Positions 11,522 through 25,000 of a DNA stretch of 64,000 nt are shown one piece after another. The stretch comes from Acestrorhynchus altus (lineage: Eukaryota > Chordata > Actinopteri > Characiformes > Acestrorhynchidae), in NCBI GenBank assembly GCA_034509495.1, contig CM067511.1:24627200-24691199 (forward strand). The letters are read 5' to 3'. The notes below the pieces were generated by a model that saw only the letters and a list, made by a program, of their open reading frames with translations, had not been told where the DNA came from and made no database searches. The stretch's first letter is position 1, and each line of letters opens with the position of its first letter. A program made the translations under genes and the position numbers.

Positions 11522-12791
11522 ATGTGTGAAATTCAGTTTGAGATTTATATATATATATTTTTTAGATTTTCTTTATATGGTGTTGCTTTCTGTGTTAGAG
11601 GTAAAGCAGCCTTCAGAACCATTTTGAGTAGTGATTTTGCACCCAAGCTTTTGCTTAAAGTTCCTTTATCTGTATATGTCACTGCTGCTTCAACGCCAAA
11701 TACAGTAGTTTCCACAGTGCTTGGTGTAAGGGCTGATGCTGTTTTCATTAAGGTGTTGTAAATAGTGAAGTGGTTGGCGACATTTCAAGGATAATGTATT
11801 GCTGAACAAGAGCATCTACACTGCGTACAAATGACACTGATGAGCAGGTAAACAAACTCTACTGCAGGAGTTGTGTGAATTCTGTATCTTATTACTTGAC
11901 AAATATCTTTTTCAAAAAGAAAAATAATGATAATGGGCCAAGGCTTTACTGTCAAAAAGAGTCATTTGCTGTCCTTTGATGGTTTGTTCAGTCGTCAGTT
12001 TAATTTGATTTGATCAAGCACCATTTTAATTTTTTTTTCAACAGGTTTTTTATTGTCTTGCCAAATCTGAGACTTCAATAACATGTGAATTAATTCAAGA
12101 ATTCTTTAATTCTTTAATACCTGTCACAGGGTGCAGAGTTTGTATTCTTTCACCTCTCCTGGCCATAGGTGTAGACAAATCATTCCAGCTATGATTCTCC
12201 TCATTCATACTTAAACAGGGTTGCATCAAAAGCTTCAAAATGACATTTTTTTCCATTACTCTGAGCATAGGATAAAGCAGCACTGAGAATTTCAAATGTA
12301 CTGTGGCTTTGCCGCATCTTTCAGGTTTACATGTTTCACCATTATCAAATAAGCTTTTTTATTTTCTAGAGAAGAGGCACAGACAAGCTGGTGAGCTGGG
12401 AAAATAGAAGCGGGCATACAATATTATTGTTGGGTGTTTCACAGCTTTGGGCAGTGCTAGAGAGGAATGTACTCTGTCAGGGCACAGGAGCCACAGATGT
12501 ACTCTGACCGTGTGGCCATTTGCTTGCCTTGGCGGCAAAATCAGACTATACACATGACACAGTTTCAGGAACGTGATGAGCATGCCTGTTGCCATATGCC
12601 CAGATGATCACAGGACACTGGACACTTGAATATGAGGTTCATTTACCTTGCATTGGTTTTAAGTCACCTTGCACGTTGTGTCTGTGGATGCAGTTTGGAG
12701 TCTCCATAAATAACCTCTGGCATACGTCTGGAGCTATTTATAGCCTCCTTAAAATTGCAGCCTGTCACACTAGGGCAGCTGTGCCCATATG

Positions 12792-12794
<3 letters not shown>

Positions 12795-12844
<50 letters not shown>
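12795..12844. repeat. (CT)n microsatellite
   Basis: About 50 bp of nearly pure CT dinucleotide, in intergenic sequence. Confidence 0.95.
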
Positions 12845-12845
<1 letters not shown>

Positions 12846-13584
12846 ACATTCCTCTCAATGTAGAAGATATATTATGATGATCTCCAGGGTTATAAATTGG
12901 CTTCAATTATGGACTCCTTGAGAACCAAGATCAATATTATTCTTGCCACAGTTAGCAAACATTAAATTGCATTTCTATGTATTATTTTAGTTCCAAATGT
13001 TCATCCATTTGTCCTTTTTCAATCTCTGCTGTTATGAAAATATTTATTGTGATCAACTTACAAGACAATACTCTTTGCTGGTGAAGTTGAAGGACTCTTT
13101 TTTGGCTTGCACAATGAATAATGGTAATTGTCACTTGATACAAGCAAGATGATTTATTATCAGTTTTAGTGCAAACAAGAACAGCCTGATATTCAATCCT
13201 TCAAGTACCTTAATTTGATTTGTACAATATCAGATAAGCCTCTTTAGAAAGGAATAATTTGTTTCTTTAATCAGGAATTCAAATATTTCACCCATGATGC
13301 TCTTCCAGCCCAACAAGGGAATTAATTATTTATCAATGGGATTTTCCAGATACATATTAAGCAGAGAGCACAATAAATCATATTCTCAGTGGGTTCCTCC
13401 AAATACAATACTTGAGGCTGAAAACTGGCTCATCAATTCTGATCTGGAGATGTCATTATATATCACACATGTTATTCATTGTCAGCATTCAGCCTTTTAT
13501 ACAAAAAAAAACATAAACATATCACTCTCCTTTCTATTCAAACAAGGATTCTTCTAGTTTGTGTGACAGCGTTAAGTAAGGGGT

Positions 13585-13950
13585 AGGGGTGCAACAGTAA
13601 GCAAATCCATCCAGGTTTACTGGTCATGATTTGGTGCCTGGAACACGGTTACTTTTAGGCCTCTGCGAAGATTGACAAATGTAATGTGGAACCAGTGGAA
13701 GTTCACAACAAGTTCTACCCAGAAACCTGTTTGGAACATGTTTGTGTGTTGATGTTTGCTTTACTGTTTAAAAAGGATATTTAACATGAGCTCAGAGGGG
13801 TTAAGGGGTTAAGGTTAGGGTTAGGGTCTTTCTCAAAATTTAAGAAAAAAAAAAAATCTGGAATCTTTTGTTGCCCCCCCCAAAGTACTGTACCGAGATC
13901 ATACCGAACCATTATGTGTACCAAACCGTGACTTTTACTGTTACACCCCT
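13585..13950. mobile_element. hAT-like MITE with internal telomere-like repeats
   Basis: The terminal inverted repeats AGGGGTGCAACAGTA (13585-13599) and TACTGTTACACCCCT (13936-13950) differ by one base when inverted. The right part (GTACCGAGATCATACCGAAC, ACCAAACCGTGACTT) is typical of fish non-autonomous hAT repeats. It is 366 bp with no transposase. Inside, 13796-13828 holds GGTTAGGGTTAGGG and related GGGGTTAA words. No clear 8-bp target duplication could be read. Confidence 0.7.
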
Positions 13951-15033
13951 GACTGATATTTAACCAGTTTTAGATGTTAATGTTAAACATTTGTATGTAT
14001 AAACATGTTTTAGAATGTTATATGACTGAATTATAAGGAATGAATGCAAATTTCAAGCTGCTCTACAGTTCTTGGCAATATTGTGCCGTTTCAGAATGAA
14101 AATGAGGTTAAATCGAAATTGGGTTACATTTTATAGGATTATAAAATCATACCCATCATTCACTTGTATCCATTCCACTAGTAAACTATATAAAAAGATC
14201 CACTGACCTGTTTCCAGCTCTAATGTTTCCTTAGAGGGCAAACGTAGCACATAATTCATGCTTTGGCATACAACACAATACCAGGGATAATCTGTCTGAA
14301 CAAGCTAAACAGATAAGTCCTAACATGGAAGTATCCATTGAGCATACACATACGTATTTGTGCTCTTGTGTACTGCACCTATTTGTGGTACATCCTTAAA
14401 CATGGAGACGCATGTTTGCTCAACGGAACTGGAAGATCCATAAATGTAAGCCCAGCAAAAGCAGGGATGAGCTTCCTAAAATAGTCCCAGCATGAATGAA
14501 ACTCATTATTTGCATTTTCAACAGTATCAATATTAAAGCTGATCTTATTTGAGGCTTCAGTCATCTGCGAGGCATGTCTTTTAGGGTGCAGCATTTAAGG
14601 ATTCCTCTTGGCATCAGAAAGCTGTCTGTGTGTTAGGAGTGAATGTCCTTCAGTGAAGCCATCCAAGTTGTGGGGGTCCTTGGCAAGAACACATAACTTG
14701 CACTGTTACTGCTGTAAATATAAGATAGCTACCAATTTAAGATTTTGTCAGCTTCATGTCCACAGTAACTTATACCTTCAAGTTGTGGCACATTTTACTA
14801 GTTTTGGTTTGTGATTTAAGGTGAAACCCACAACAATTACCCTTTATTTCCTGAAACATACAACTTCAAAAGTTGAATACTTTGAACAGTAATTCTGAAC
14901 TCTGGGATTAGTCACCTCTGGCCTAAAGAATTGAGTTGAGTCTGGTTGAGTTGAGTCTGGTTTCATCAATTAAGAAGGTCAGCTCTGAAGCTTGATAGTG
15001 ATGTGCCACTGCTTGGTCCTCTAACTCTAATAT

Positions 15034-15165
15034 TTTATTTTCTAATCTTATTTGTATTTTAATGCCAAAGTCAAAAATAAATAATTCACAGAACTACTGA
15101 CTCAAAAACAGGACTGTGAATAATTAAATATTCCTGTTCATTTATGTTTGTTTTTCCCTTTTATT
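15034..15165 (-). terminator. Candidate rasl10b poly(A) signals
   Basis: AATAAA on the - strand (TTTATT on +) occurs at 15160-15165 and 15034-15039, about 570-700 bp past the rasl10b stop. This is consistent with a short 3' UTR but unproven. Confidence 0.3.
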
Positions 15166-15197
15166 GTGACTGACTTTTGAAGTTATATACTTCATAT

Positions 15198-15425
15198 ACA
15201 ATACCAGTCAAAGGTTTGGACACACTCTTCAATCCTTAAACGAAAACCTTACAAAAGAATGTGCCTGTCAAATAGATGAACAAAGAAAAGTGATGTGTAT
15301 TTAAAAACACATGACCAACAGGCAATATTTCTGTAGTAGTAAGGATTTTGTATATTTTTCATTATAAACAAAAAATAAACCCTTGATTTCAGAATGAATG
15401 AGAACGTGTCCCAATATTTTTGTCC
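15198..15425. mobile_element. Tc1/mariner terminal remnant
   Basis: ATACCAGTCAAAGGTTTGGA, followed by CACACTC, at 15200-15226 is the familiar terminal repeat of another fish Tc1 family. AATATTTTTGTCCATGCTG lies at about 15414-15432. No transposase remains. Confidence 0.5.
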
Positions 15426-15737
15426 ATGCTGTAATTAGCGAATATGGTTTTAATATCAATACCGAAAGAAGTATCCAAATTATGTAATCTACAGTACATT
15501 GTCAATGTGTCCAAGCCTTTCAGCTGTACTGTATATTTCACTACTCTAGAAAAATATGCATACAGGTAAAATTGGTGGTTTCTAAGGAGGATCACCAAAA
15601 TTCACAAACTGTGTTCTTACTTGTAAGTGCAAGTTACAATGACATGGTATAAAATGGACACAGTAGTGGATGCTATCTTTACCATGGTGCAGTTCGGCTG
15701 CAGTGAGAAAGCAGGAACATCATGGGATCTGGACCTC

Positions 15738-16008
15738 TCACATTAGAGTGCAGCGCTCTCTCCTGAGCGCCCGCTGGAAGCGAATAGTGGCGTGCACATG
15801 CTTGCAGCGAACACAACCAACACTGCGGAGGGCTTCACCGAACAGAAGCAGGACATGCCAGTTGAACTTGGCTGAACATTCGACGTAGCCGCACTTCCAG
15901 CTCTTGCGCACCAGGTCTGAGACATTGTGGCGTGGGATGACCCTGCTCCGTTGAAGGTCGCGTTTGTTGCCCACGATCAGGATCGGTGTATCCGTCGCCC
16001 CCATCACC
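15738..16008 (-). CDS. rasl10b: rasl10b coding exon 3, NKRD/SAK motifs and CAAX box
   Basis: The acceptor TGTGTCACAG comes before 16008 and the stop TGA is at 15740-15738. It encodes VMGATDTPILIVGNKRDLQ, then WKCGYVECSAKFNWHVLL, FGEALRSVGCVRCKHVHA and RRERCTLM at the end. CTLM is a farnesyl-type CAAX box (X = Met). Confidence 0.96.
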
Positions 16009-19000
16009 CTGTGACACAACACCATTTTGGTCAGCAAAGATTTGGTCTGACGGTTGCCAGAGGCAGCTTCACAAGGCAATGGACCTACAGACAAGCTATA
16101 TCATATCACATATAATCCCTTAGCTCTAAAAACCAAGCAACATTATAATCAGGTTAATATCATGTATTTTCTGAGACTAATTCAGTATATTTAGATGACA
16201 TTTTATTGCCTAATTCAATTTTGTCCCCAATTTTATGTGTTGATTTTGTGTAAAATCAAAAAGTGGGATCGACATGTCAACCCATCCCCCTGAAACAGAC
16301 ACCAGTGGCTGTCATCACTGCTGCAATGTTATAACACACAATCTAAGAAAGTGTTTTGCTTTTATACAATTTTTTAAATGTCTGAATATTGTAACTACTA
16401 TATGTTGTCAAATACTTGTGCTTGTTCCACTCCAGGGGAAAGAATAATCACAAGGAGATTGCTTAATACAGCGTATCTGGAAACTATTCACAGCGCTTCA
16501 CTTTTTGTTATGGTACACGCTTATTTCACAATGGATTAAATTATTTTTTTCCTGATGGATGATCAGTGGAAACAAGATGCACCTGAGCTCAATTGTGAGT
16601 GTCATGGCAAAGGCTGTGAACACTTATGTACATGTTATATTTTTGTGTTTTATCACACTTGCAAAGATTTCAAACAAACTTTTCAACTTTATCATTGAGG
16701 GGTATTATGTGTAATATTTTAAGGGGAAAATTTATTTAATCCATTTTGGAATAAGTTATAAATTTTTAATTTATAAACTTGCGATTCTGCAGTGCCTTTG
16801 ATCTTTGATCAAATAAACTATCATCACTGGAATTCCAGATTTTGGACACATTAAGAAGAGGTTGGTGTGGCGCAACAGATACCACCAGTGAGCCAGGGGT
16901 TTGATTCCCAGGCTGGGCAACTATGCTGTGCTACACCAATAAGAGTCCTTGGGCAAGACTCTTAACCCTACTCTGGCCCACCTCTGTAATGTGAGTAACC
17001 TTGTAAGTTGCTGTGGATAAGAGTGTCAGCTAAAAACCATAAATGTAAATGTAAAAAGTGTGATGAGAAGAATCAGTACCCTGAAACAAAATGCTTGGAA
17101 CAGTTAAAGGTAAAAGCTCTCAAGCTCATGCTCACCTGAGTTCTGACCTTTTGTGACGTGACTGACTAGTTTCTGTGTATTTAATCCAATTTTTGAAACA
17201 CAGCCTCTTTTTTAAAGTATTGTCATTTACCTTTCTCTTGTGTATCAACATTATTTTCCACTCCTGTGTATTTGTTTCACCTCCTTTTCCTGTTAGCATA
17301 TGATCAGTTTGTCGTGTCACAGAATAGGTTTGACTGACCTTCAACAATGAAACAACACTGAAACAGTGTTTAATATTTAATTGTTGTTAAAATGCTAACA
17401 AAATACTTCTAAAACAGTTCAAAGTCACATTTGAAAATTCAGAGTAATTAATAGGTGCTTAGCATGTTCACATCCCAGCACTGGGGTCTTGGGTTCTTGG
17501 GTTCTCTCTGGGTGGAGTTTCCATGTTCTCCCTGTCTCTGCGTGGGTTCCCTCCAGGAGCTCTGGTTTCCTCCGACATTTCAAAAGACATGGATCATGTG
17601 AATTGGCTACTCTAAATTGACCTGGTGTGTGTGAGTTCATTTATGTATGTAAGCCCAGATATGGATTGTCCTAGGTGAACCCCCTAGTGTTCGATGCAGA
17701 CCTCCAGGTGGACGGTCATTTCTGAAGGAGTATGCCATGCGCGATTGGCTGCAGCTTCTCGCCGGTGTGTGTTGGCTGGACGTGATTGTGTGAAGTGCTG
17801 ATTGTAAAGCATCCTTTGGTATCTAGAAAAGCACTGTATAAGTGTAATTAACTATTAATTAACTTTGATTTACCTGTAAATAATCTGTGAAATTTTGTCT
17901 TAGTGGAAAATCCATGTTTCCAGCCGACACATGTAAATGTAAATGTGCAAATAGATCCACTGTGTTTGCATACAGGGAAATTTATCCTCCACATTTAACC
18001 CATCCACAAAATGAAACACTCATACACACACAAGGGGGCAGTGAGCACATGTGCCTGTAACGGTGAGCAGTCCTATCCATGGTACCATGGCTCAAAGGCA
18101 CTTCAGGATGTCCTACCAGTTCAGGGAATCGAACCAGCAAACTTCCAGTCACAAGGCTGGAATACTAACCATCAAGCCATGGCTGTCCCTACAATGTTGA
18201 CCTTCAAATGTAGCTAAAATAGATGTCAGTTGTTGCTTTAACATAAAAAAATGTGGAAACAATGTTTCATATTAAATGGTTGTGAAAAGGCTTACAGAGC
18301 TTTAGTTTTTAACTTCTGATTCTGATTTTTTTGCTTTACTGATTAATTAACTAGTAATTGGCACATTCTCTGTGCCATAGTTGGTTCTCCTGCACTGCTA
18401 AAATATACTAATAAAAAAGAGAATGCTTTCCACTTAATCAGAACTATTGTATAAACCTAAACAAGCAACTGTAACAATGAAAAATGTTGCTGTAGCAATA
18501 CAGTGTACAAAAAGGTGACTTTATAGCAGGTGTATGATATAACATTCCAAACCTAATCCAATGATTAAATTCACAATATCTTCTGGTTATACTGGTTCAC
18601 ACAATGTAAAGCCAGATGGTATTTACAAATGATGCACTTACATAACAACTCAATTAGGCCCATTAAAGAACAGGAGAAAAGAAACTCCATTCTGTTCAAT
18701 AACTTTCTGAACAAAGGCTAAGCTTCACAAATATGTAGGAAAATGTATTCTTCAAATACATGACACCTTAGTTTAACACTGTGAGCCCTAATGAGACAGG
18801 CCAGTGCTTTCTGAGGCTTGGCAGCAGTGTTCTGGATCCATGTACAGGCTTGGGTAATGGAGCACTACGACATCAAGCTGTTTGAGAGAGAAGTGAGATA
18901 GAAAGCTGAAACTATTCCACACAGGAGAGCACAGCTTTTGTGCCTTCCCTTATCTCTTTCAAATAAGATGACCTGAACCTCTGACAGATAAAAAAAAATG

Positions 19001-22000
19001 ATTAGCTCTTTCACATGAAGGGCAGAAAGATCGAAAAGTGCCATTCCAAAGTGAAAAGACTGTGTGCTTAAATGAAAAGTCTCACCGGCTTGTAGACCTG
19101 TGATTTTAATTCTTCAGGGTTAAAATGTTAAGAGTTTCTCTGAGTAGAATGTCCATTAGTTTGTTAAACATATCAGAGCAAAGACACTAATTAATACCAT
19201 GACCAGCTCCTCCAGAGCTAATGTGTCTTAATCAGTGAGTCTGAACTGTGTGTGAAAATAATGAACTCTACACATTTAAGGCAATCTCTTTCAATTAGCT
19301 TTATTTCAAGCCCGAAAAAGATGCTTTGAGCTACGCCGAGTTTCACGCACAATTGCATTAAAAATGTGTCACAATGCATTTCATAATGGAATGCAAACAC
19401 GCAGCTGCAAAGAGTTGAGCTGAGCCGTGTTGTCTTGTAATTCTCTACTGTTGACATGTTTACAGATGAGTAATGTAAGAGTGCATACTGATGATATACA
19501 GCAGGACTGTGCATGTGTAGAGCACTGGCCAGTGTTTAGAACATTGAGTATATTTCTGGCCTTATTTTGCACTTGTATTTATTAAACCCACACCTGGTAT
19601 CCTGGATTAGAACTGGTTTGTACTACCATGTTTCCTGCTCTATAACTGGCACACACATAGTATGTTTCCTGCACTAGGACTGGCTTGTAGGACCAAGTTT
19701 CCTGGGCTAGGAGCGACTCATAGTACCACATCTTCTGGGCTAGGACTGCCTATAGAACCACGTTTCCCTACTAGGTCTTGCTTATCATACAATGACAATT
19801 GCTAGTGTTGGCTCATAGTATTTTATCTCCAATGTTATAATTATATTATTATATATTACACCTATAGTATAATTTTGCCTGCTGGGGGATACTGTCATAG
19901 TACCTCAAGTCTTGCTCCAGCACTAGCTTTTAGTAACACTTATGCTGATCCATCATTACCTCATAGTACCCAATCCCTTGCTCCAAGATTGTGTAATACA
20001 ATATTCCTCTCTCTGTCCTAAGAATGATTAATATTTCAAATTTAGTGTGCACTGGTATAGTCTAGCACCCTTGGATTGGCAGGCACTCCTAATATTACTA
20101 ATTCTAGCCTAGAAGGTGGGGCAAGTCAGAGCATGGGTGGGAAAAAAGTAAATCTTGTCAGTGGTGTGACAGCAGCCGCCAGGTCGAGTTCCACTTATCC
20201 ATCACTCACTGTGACAGTACAAGCCTCTGATCTCTAAGGACCTGCCACCTCTTATCAATGTCTCAACAATAACGACAGTTTACCCCCAAGAGGCACTGAC
20301 ATATTCATCGTTCTTGTCTACTGGTTTACATGTTCCCTTCACTCAGACAGAATAATAACAGAATTTAATAATATTGATGTGTGCTGGGTTTCTAGCTGTA
20401 GTCCACAGATAACGCAAGTGAATTAGGTCAAAACATACATCTTGGCCTGATTTCCTTTCTATAGTCAGACTAAAAAATGTAAGGCTGTATTCTGGAGGCA
20501 AAGATGAGCTCACTCATTCACTCATCACAATCTATATTCACCCACATACTCCCACTCTTTCTTTCACCCTTGCAGCAGGCATAATGGAAAAAGTTAAGTG
20601 ATTCATCCTGTTGTTGCCCTGGATCTTGCCACTAGGAAACCAGACACAGGGCAAAAACAGAAACGAAAACAACAAAGGTTAATCATGCCAGCTGGATTTA
20701 CAAAGTGAATGTTGATTTTTATCCTACAGAGAGAGAAATGGTTGCTGGCAGGTGCACATCCAGGCAGTGTGGCATACAAACAAGCTCAGACTAAGTAAGA
20801 TTTATAACAAAACAGCAGCCTCGGAACAGATGACAAACTGCAGTTGATTTATGGCTGATTAATTAACCATCATAATTTGTCACACAGACAGGAATTATCA
20901 GAGACAGGAGAGTGCTAGCCAGCTGTGGGCTGATTTCGCTAGATATTGGTGGCTCTGCTGTGTAAACCCGAACTCATGTAGCTCCTGCATGAGTGTGCTT
21001 GTGGAAATGCGTGAGAGGCAGTGAGGTGTGTCAGCCTTGGCAGACTTAATTGTGTTGCGCTGAGATCGATAAAACATGAGTTTGTGTCAGCAGACCAGGC
21101 CGCCATCACACCGTGACGACTGATGTCATAGCAGCAGTCAGTCAGAGGCTGAGTGACAGATGAGGCATACATCCATGGCTGACAAAATTATACACCACCA
21201 ATGGTGAGTAAGAAATACATCCACTTTCAGCAACACACACACACACAAACTTCAGATACTCTCACACAAACACATGTTCCAACATGGTTCAGGTAAATAT
21301 ATGGATATTTTCATTTAAAATCAGGGGTAATAAAGATTGTTTATCTATTTTTTGTCTTTACTGTCCAGGGAATGTTTTCTACTAGATTTTGTAGCATTGC
21401 TGTGAATATTTGATTTCATTTAGTGACAAGAGCATTAGGTGAGGTCAGGATGTTGGATGGTCACCACCTCACCCTACCTCATACCTAACCCCTCAACTCC
21501 CAACAGTATTGGATGGAGAACTCATTCTAGGGAACACACTTCCCCAGCTCCACAGCTCAATGCTGAGGGCCTTTATACGCATCTATCCTACACCTGGCAT
21601 TAGGCATGGTGCCAAGAGGTTTATGTTTATCTGCTACATGGAGTTCTATTCTATTTGTAAAACTTATCTACAGGGACTAGACAAACTGTGTGCATCCCAC
21701 TCTCTCACGCATAATCATTCCTCCAGCCACAGTGTGTGTGTGATAGCTGTGCCTAGCTTCCAGCGTACATCATTTGCACAAATTGCTACAACTCCACCTG
21801 ATACTAAGTGGACTTTGTAGCCGCCAGACTTTCCCTGAGGTTTATTGATTGAAACAAACAAGGCCAGCAGACTGTGAGCAGCAGGCTTGGGTGACAATGG
21901 TGGCTGTGCACCTCTGCCTGTGTTAATTAAAATGCACAAAACCTGCTATAGTGGTTAGATGGGGAGAAATTAAACAGAATGCTATAACAACTGTATTGTT

Positions 22001-25000
22001 TTCTCTGTAAGTGAAGCAGTGGAGTAGCATCCATATCCTATAATTTAAACTGAATTGATAATAAAAATTAATCACAAACAATATAGATACTATTTATACC
22101 GTTATATACTATATACTACAACAGCCTGTTTTCAATTCATCATGTTTGTGTTGTCACATCTTCAAACTCATTTACATTCAGATTTCCCATTCAAGGGCAC
22201 ATAATAATAAGTAAGGGTTGCAGCAGTGTTACTGGAGTGGAAGAAGACAGGAAAAGGGATAAATGTCGACTGTTGGGAGGGAAATATCATCACATCCCTC
22301 TAAAACATCTAGATATCCAAAAGAACAACTTAACATTTTGTTCTATAATTACGCTTGGATTGCATTTTGGCTATTTTTCTCAAACATAAAACATATTTTC
22401 TCAATTTAGAATTAGGTCTTTCAAATGATTCATCATATTAATGTGATTCATTAGTTAATATTTTTAATTGATCAACAGCCCTTATATTACCCACAACTAA
22501 TACCTGCTCTGTCGTGGTCCTGTGGGATCCTGGCCATTGAAGAACAATGAAAGTATGCAGAGAAACTCATGAACTACAGTCTGTAATTATAGAACCACAA
22601 AGTGCTGCTGTATGGTCAGGAGAAATGGACAGTGAGATAATAGTTCAATTATCTCCAATTCATCATAATTAATCGATTGACAGCCCTAGTTTGGTTTGGT
22701 TGCTGAATTCTCTGTGAACTCCAGAGATTGCACGCTGTATGGATTTGCTCATTTCCAACAACAGCACACCTGATTTACTTTAATAAATGATTGATTATAT
22801 AAATTAGGTGTTGAAAAAAACTAAATTAGTAGTGATTTTGTAGGCGAGTGCTAGAAACAGTTAAGCAAACTTATAAATCATAGTGTTTATTTGCATTTAC
22901 TGTAATGCATTTTTTCTAATCAAATAAATGCCCACTGCTCATATAAGCAGCCTTATATGTCATTTTCACAGATGGAAGAAAGCAGTACTTTATATTACTA
23001 ACAGCATAGTACTAATTCATTGTCATAAATATAAAGAGGCAGTAGAATGGTCATGGACAAATGTACTAGAAAAATGATGAGTGAACACCAGGGGAAGAAA
23101 TTACAAAGGAAATATAATGTGGAACATGGGCTATTAAGGGCGCTTTGTCTGAGATGGCTGGAGCAAGGCTTTTGAAGTGGCCAAGGAGATGACGGCACAT
23201 GACTCTGACAATCAGTGGAGCAGAAATGGGGAGGCGTTTCTGTTGATGCAGATCTGAATGGTGAATAAACGCTGTGTGTCTGTGCTAGCCTGTGATTACA
23301 GCAGGGGTCTACATTCATTGGGGGAATCATAGCAGACATCAAAGGAGGGATGGAGAGGAGGAGAAAAGAGAGAGAAGATATGCTACGGGGGCTGCAAGAA
23401 AGAGGGAGGGGACATGATACCAAACATAGCGAGGTGAAGAAGAGAGAGAGACAGAATGAATGTAAGAGGATGATGAAAGACAGGCCATTTTATTATGCTT
23501 TGCACGTACCGAGTCTCCAAGATCTGCTGGCGCATGGTCTTGACGTACTCAAAGCTGTCGAAGCAGCAGATGTCATAAACCAGGATGTAGACGTGGGCGC
23601 TGCGGATGCCTCGACAGCAGATGTCTGACCATTCCTGAGCAATAGGGGAACATGTGGGATTAAGTGACCAGACTGAAGTGCATTACATATGATCAACACA
23701 ACGTGCACCATTTTAACAGTGTTACTATATTTAATTTACCCAATTTTCCCAAATGGACAGGAGTGCTTGGGCTTTCTTCCTATGCCAAATTAAGTTTTGT
23801 CTTTTAGTGAGATTTGTGTCTGTTTGAGCTTACATAGGAATGCAGTCTGTTTTAGCTTACATAGGAAACTGACATGTTTCATGAAAGTGATTGATGATTT
23901 CCGTATACGGTTTAAAAATGCTAATTAGTGAGTATAAGCATTATCTGCTTGTCTGTGTAGCTCTTCTACAACTAAAGAAACAGATGTCATACATCAAACA
24001 TGGTTAGCTGATTGACTACATTTAATGTAGGGGGCAAATTGTAGATATTTGATGTTTCATAGAACTACTCCTTAAAACCAGAGCTTTAGTTAACATTTAG
24101 ACATAAAAGTGTGACCACACAACACAGGCAAACTATATTTACTCATACACTATCATTTATATTCCCATTCACCTTGCCTTTATTTACCATAACCAGAGAG
24201 AAAATATAGTTATAATGGCCTCCTGAATAACAAATGAATCTTTCTGCAATATTCAGCCAGTAGTCATTTCTAAATTGCCTGTGAATTGTCAGTAATTGCC
24301 CCCGTGTCTGGCAGCGGCGTGCCGAGGCGAGGACTGTGAGGGAGATGGATGCAGCAGACCAGCTGAACAGAATCATTCATATCACACTGAGGTGAGAATG
24401 AATTTCAACCAGTTCATTATTGACTACCACTGATTTGATCTTGTTCTCTATTTTTAAACACAGAATACGTCTCAGACTTGGCAGGTAATTCATTGCTATC
24501 AAACAATTGGCTCTGAGTGTGAACAAGAGAAAACGTGCCTTCAAGCTACATTCAACACTTGTTTTATGGACAGGGTTGTGAACAAAATGCCTGAAGTATG
24601 AAACATCATCACAGATTTCCTCTTAAAAGTAATTAACGAACACCAAATAGTATTGTGAAAACTGCATGCCTAAATGTTCAAACACCCAAATCACACTGGT
24701 GCTTTAAATGAGAATGACGTCTCTATAATTCACTGGCAAATTGACATAATGTTCAATGTTGATAAAAATGCCAGATAGAACCTACATAATTCCAAGGGCG
24801 TGATTTATCTGTTATAACATTTAAGATAAATACATCAAATCTTGCCAACTGACAATAACTAAGCAAATAATTACCATAAATAGTAACAAAAACAGGAAAT
24901 AAAGCAAATGCTTAATGAATATTGCATACTACTATCATTGCTTTTGTTTCTGTCTAAATTAATGCATATATGCCAAAAACTAAGCTAGAACATTGAAATT

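Larger units (their letters stand above)
10430..15195. other. Convergent intergenic region / gas2l2 3' UTR
   Basis: It lies between the gas2l2 stop and the far downstream side of rasl10b. It probably starts with the gas2l2 3' UTR. A CT microsatellite (12795-12844) and an hAT-like MITE (13585-13950) are the only elements I can name. The rest is AT-rich with no recognisable exon on either strand. Confidence 0.5.
16009..23509. other. rasl10b intron 2
   Basis: This 7.5 kb intron holds a Tc1 remnant, a SINE cluster (16.86-18.2 kb), a minisatellite (19.59-20.03 kb) and a fold-back repeat fragment (22.5 kb). Stretches about 18.7-19.5 kb and 20.8-21.2 kb look unique. I see no additional exon. Confidence 0.6.

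Noticed and set aside
12589..12921. 110-codon open frame with Ser-Leu repeats
   Set aside because: It is a translation through the (CT)n microsatellite.
16866..16940. tRNA gene
   Set aside because: There is a B-box-like word but no cloverleaf with paired acceptor stem, and the segment continues into a SINE body with an AAATGT tail. The same applies to 50085-50162 and 18100-18196.
22998..23423. 141-codon open frame on - just downstream of rasl10b exon 2
   Set aside because: It sits in rasl10b intron 2. Its Ser/Pro/Leu content reflects a purine-rich + strand and no domain is recognised.
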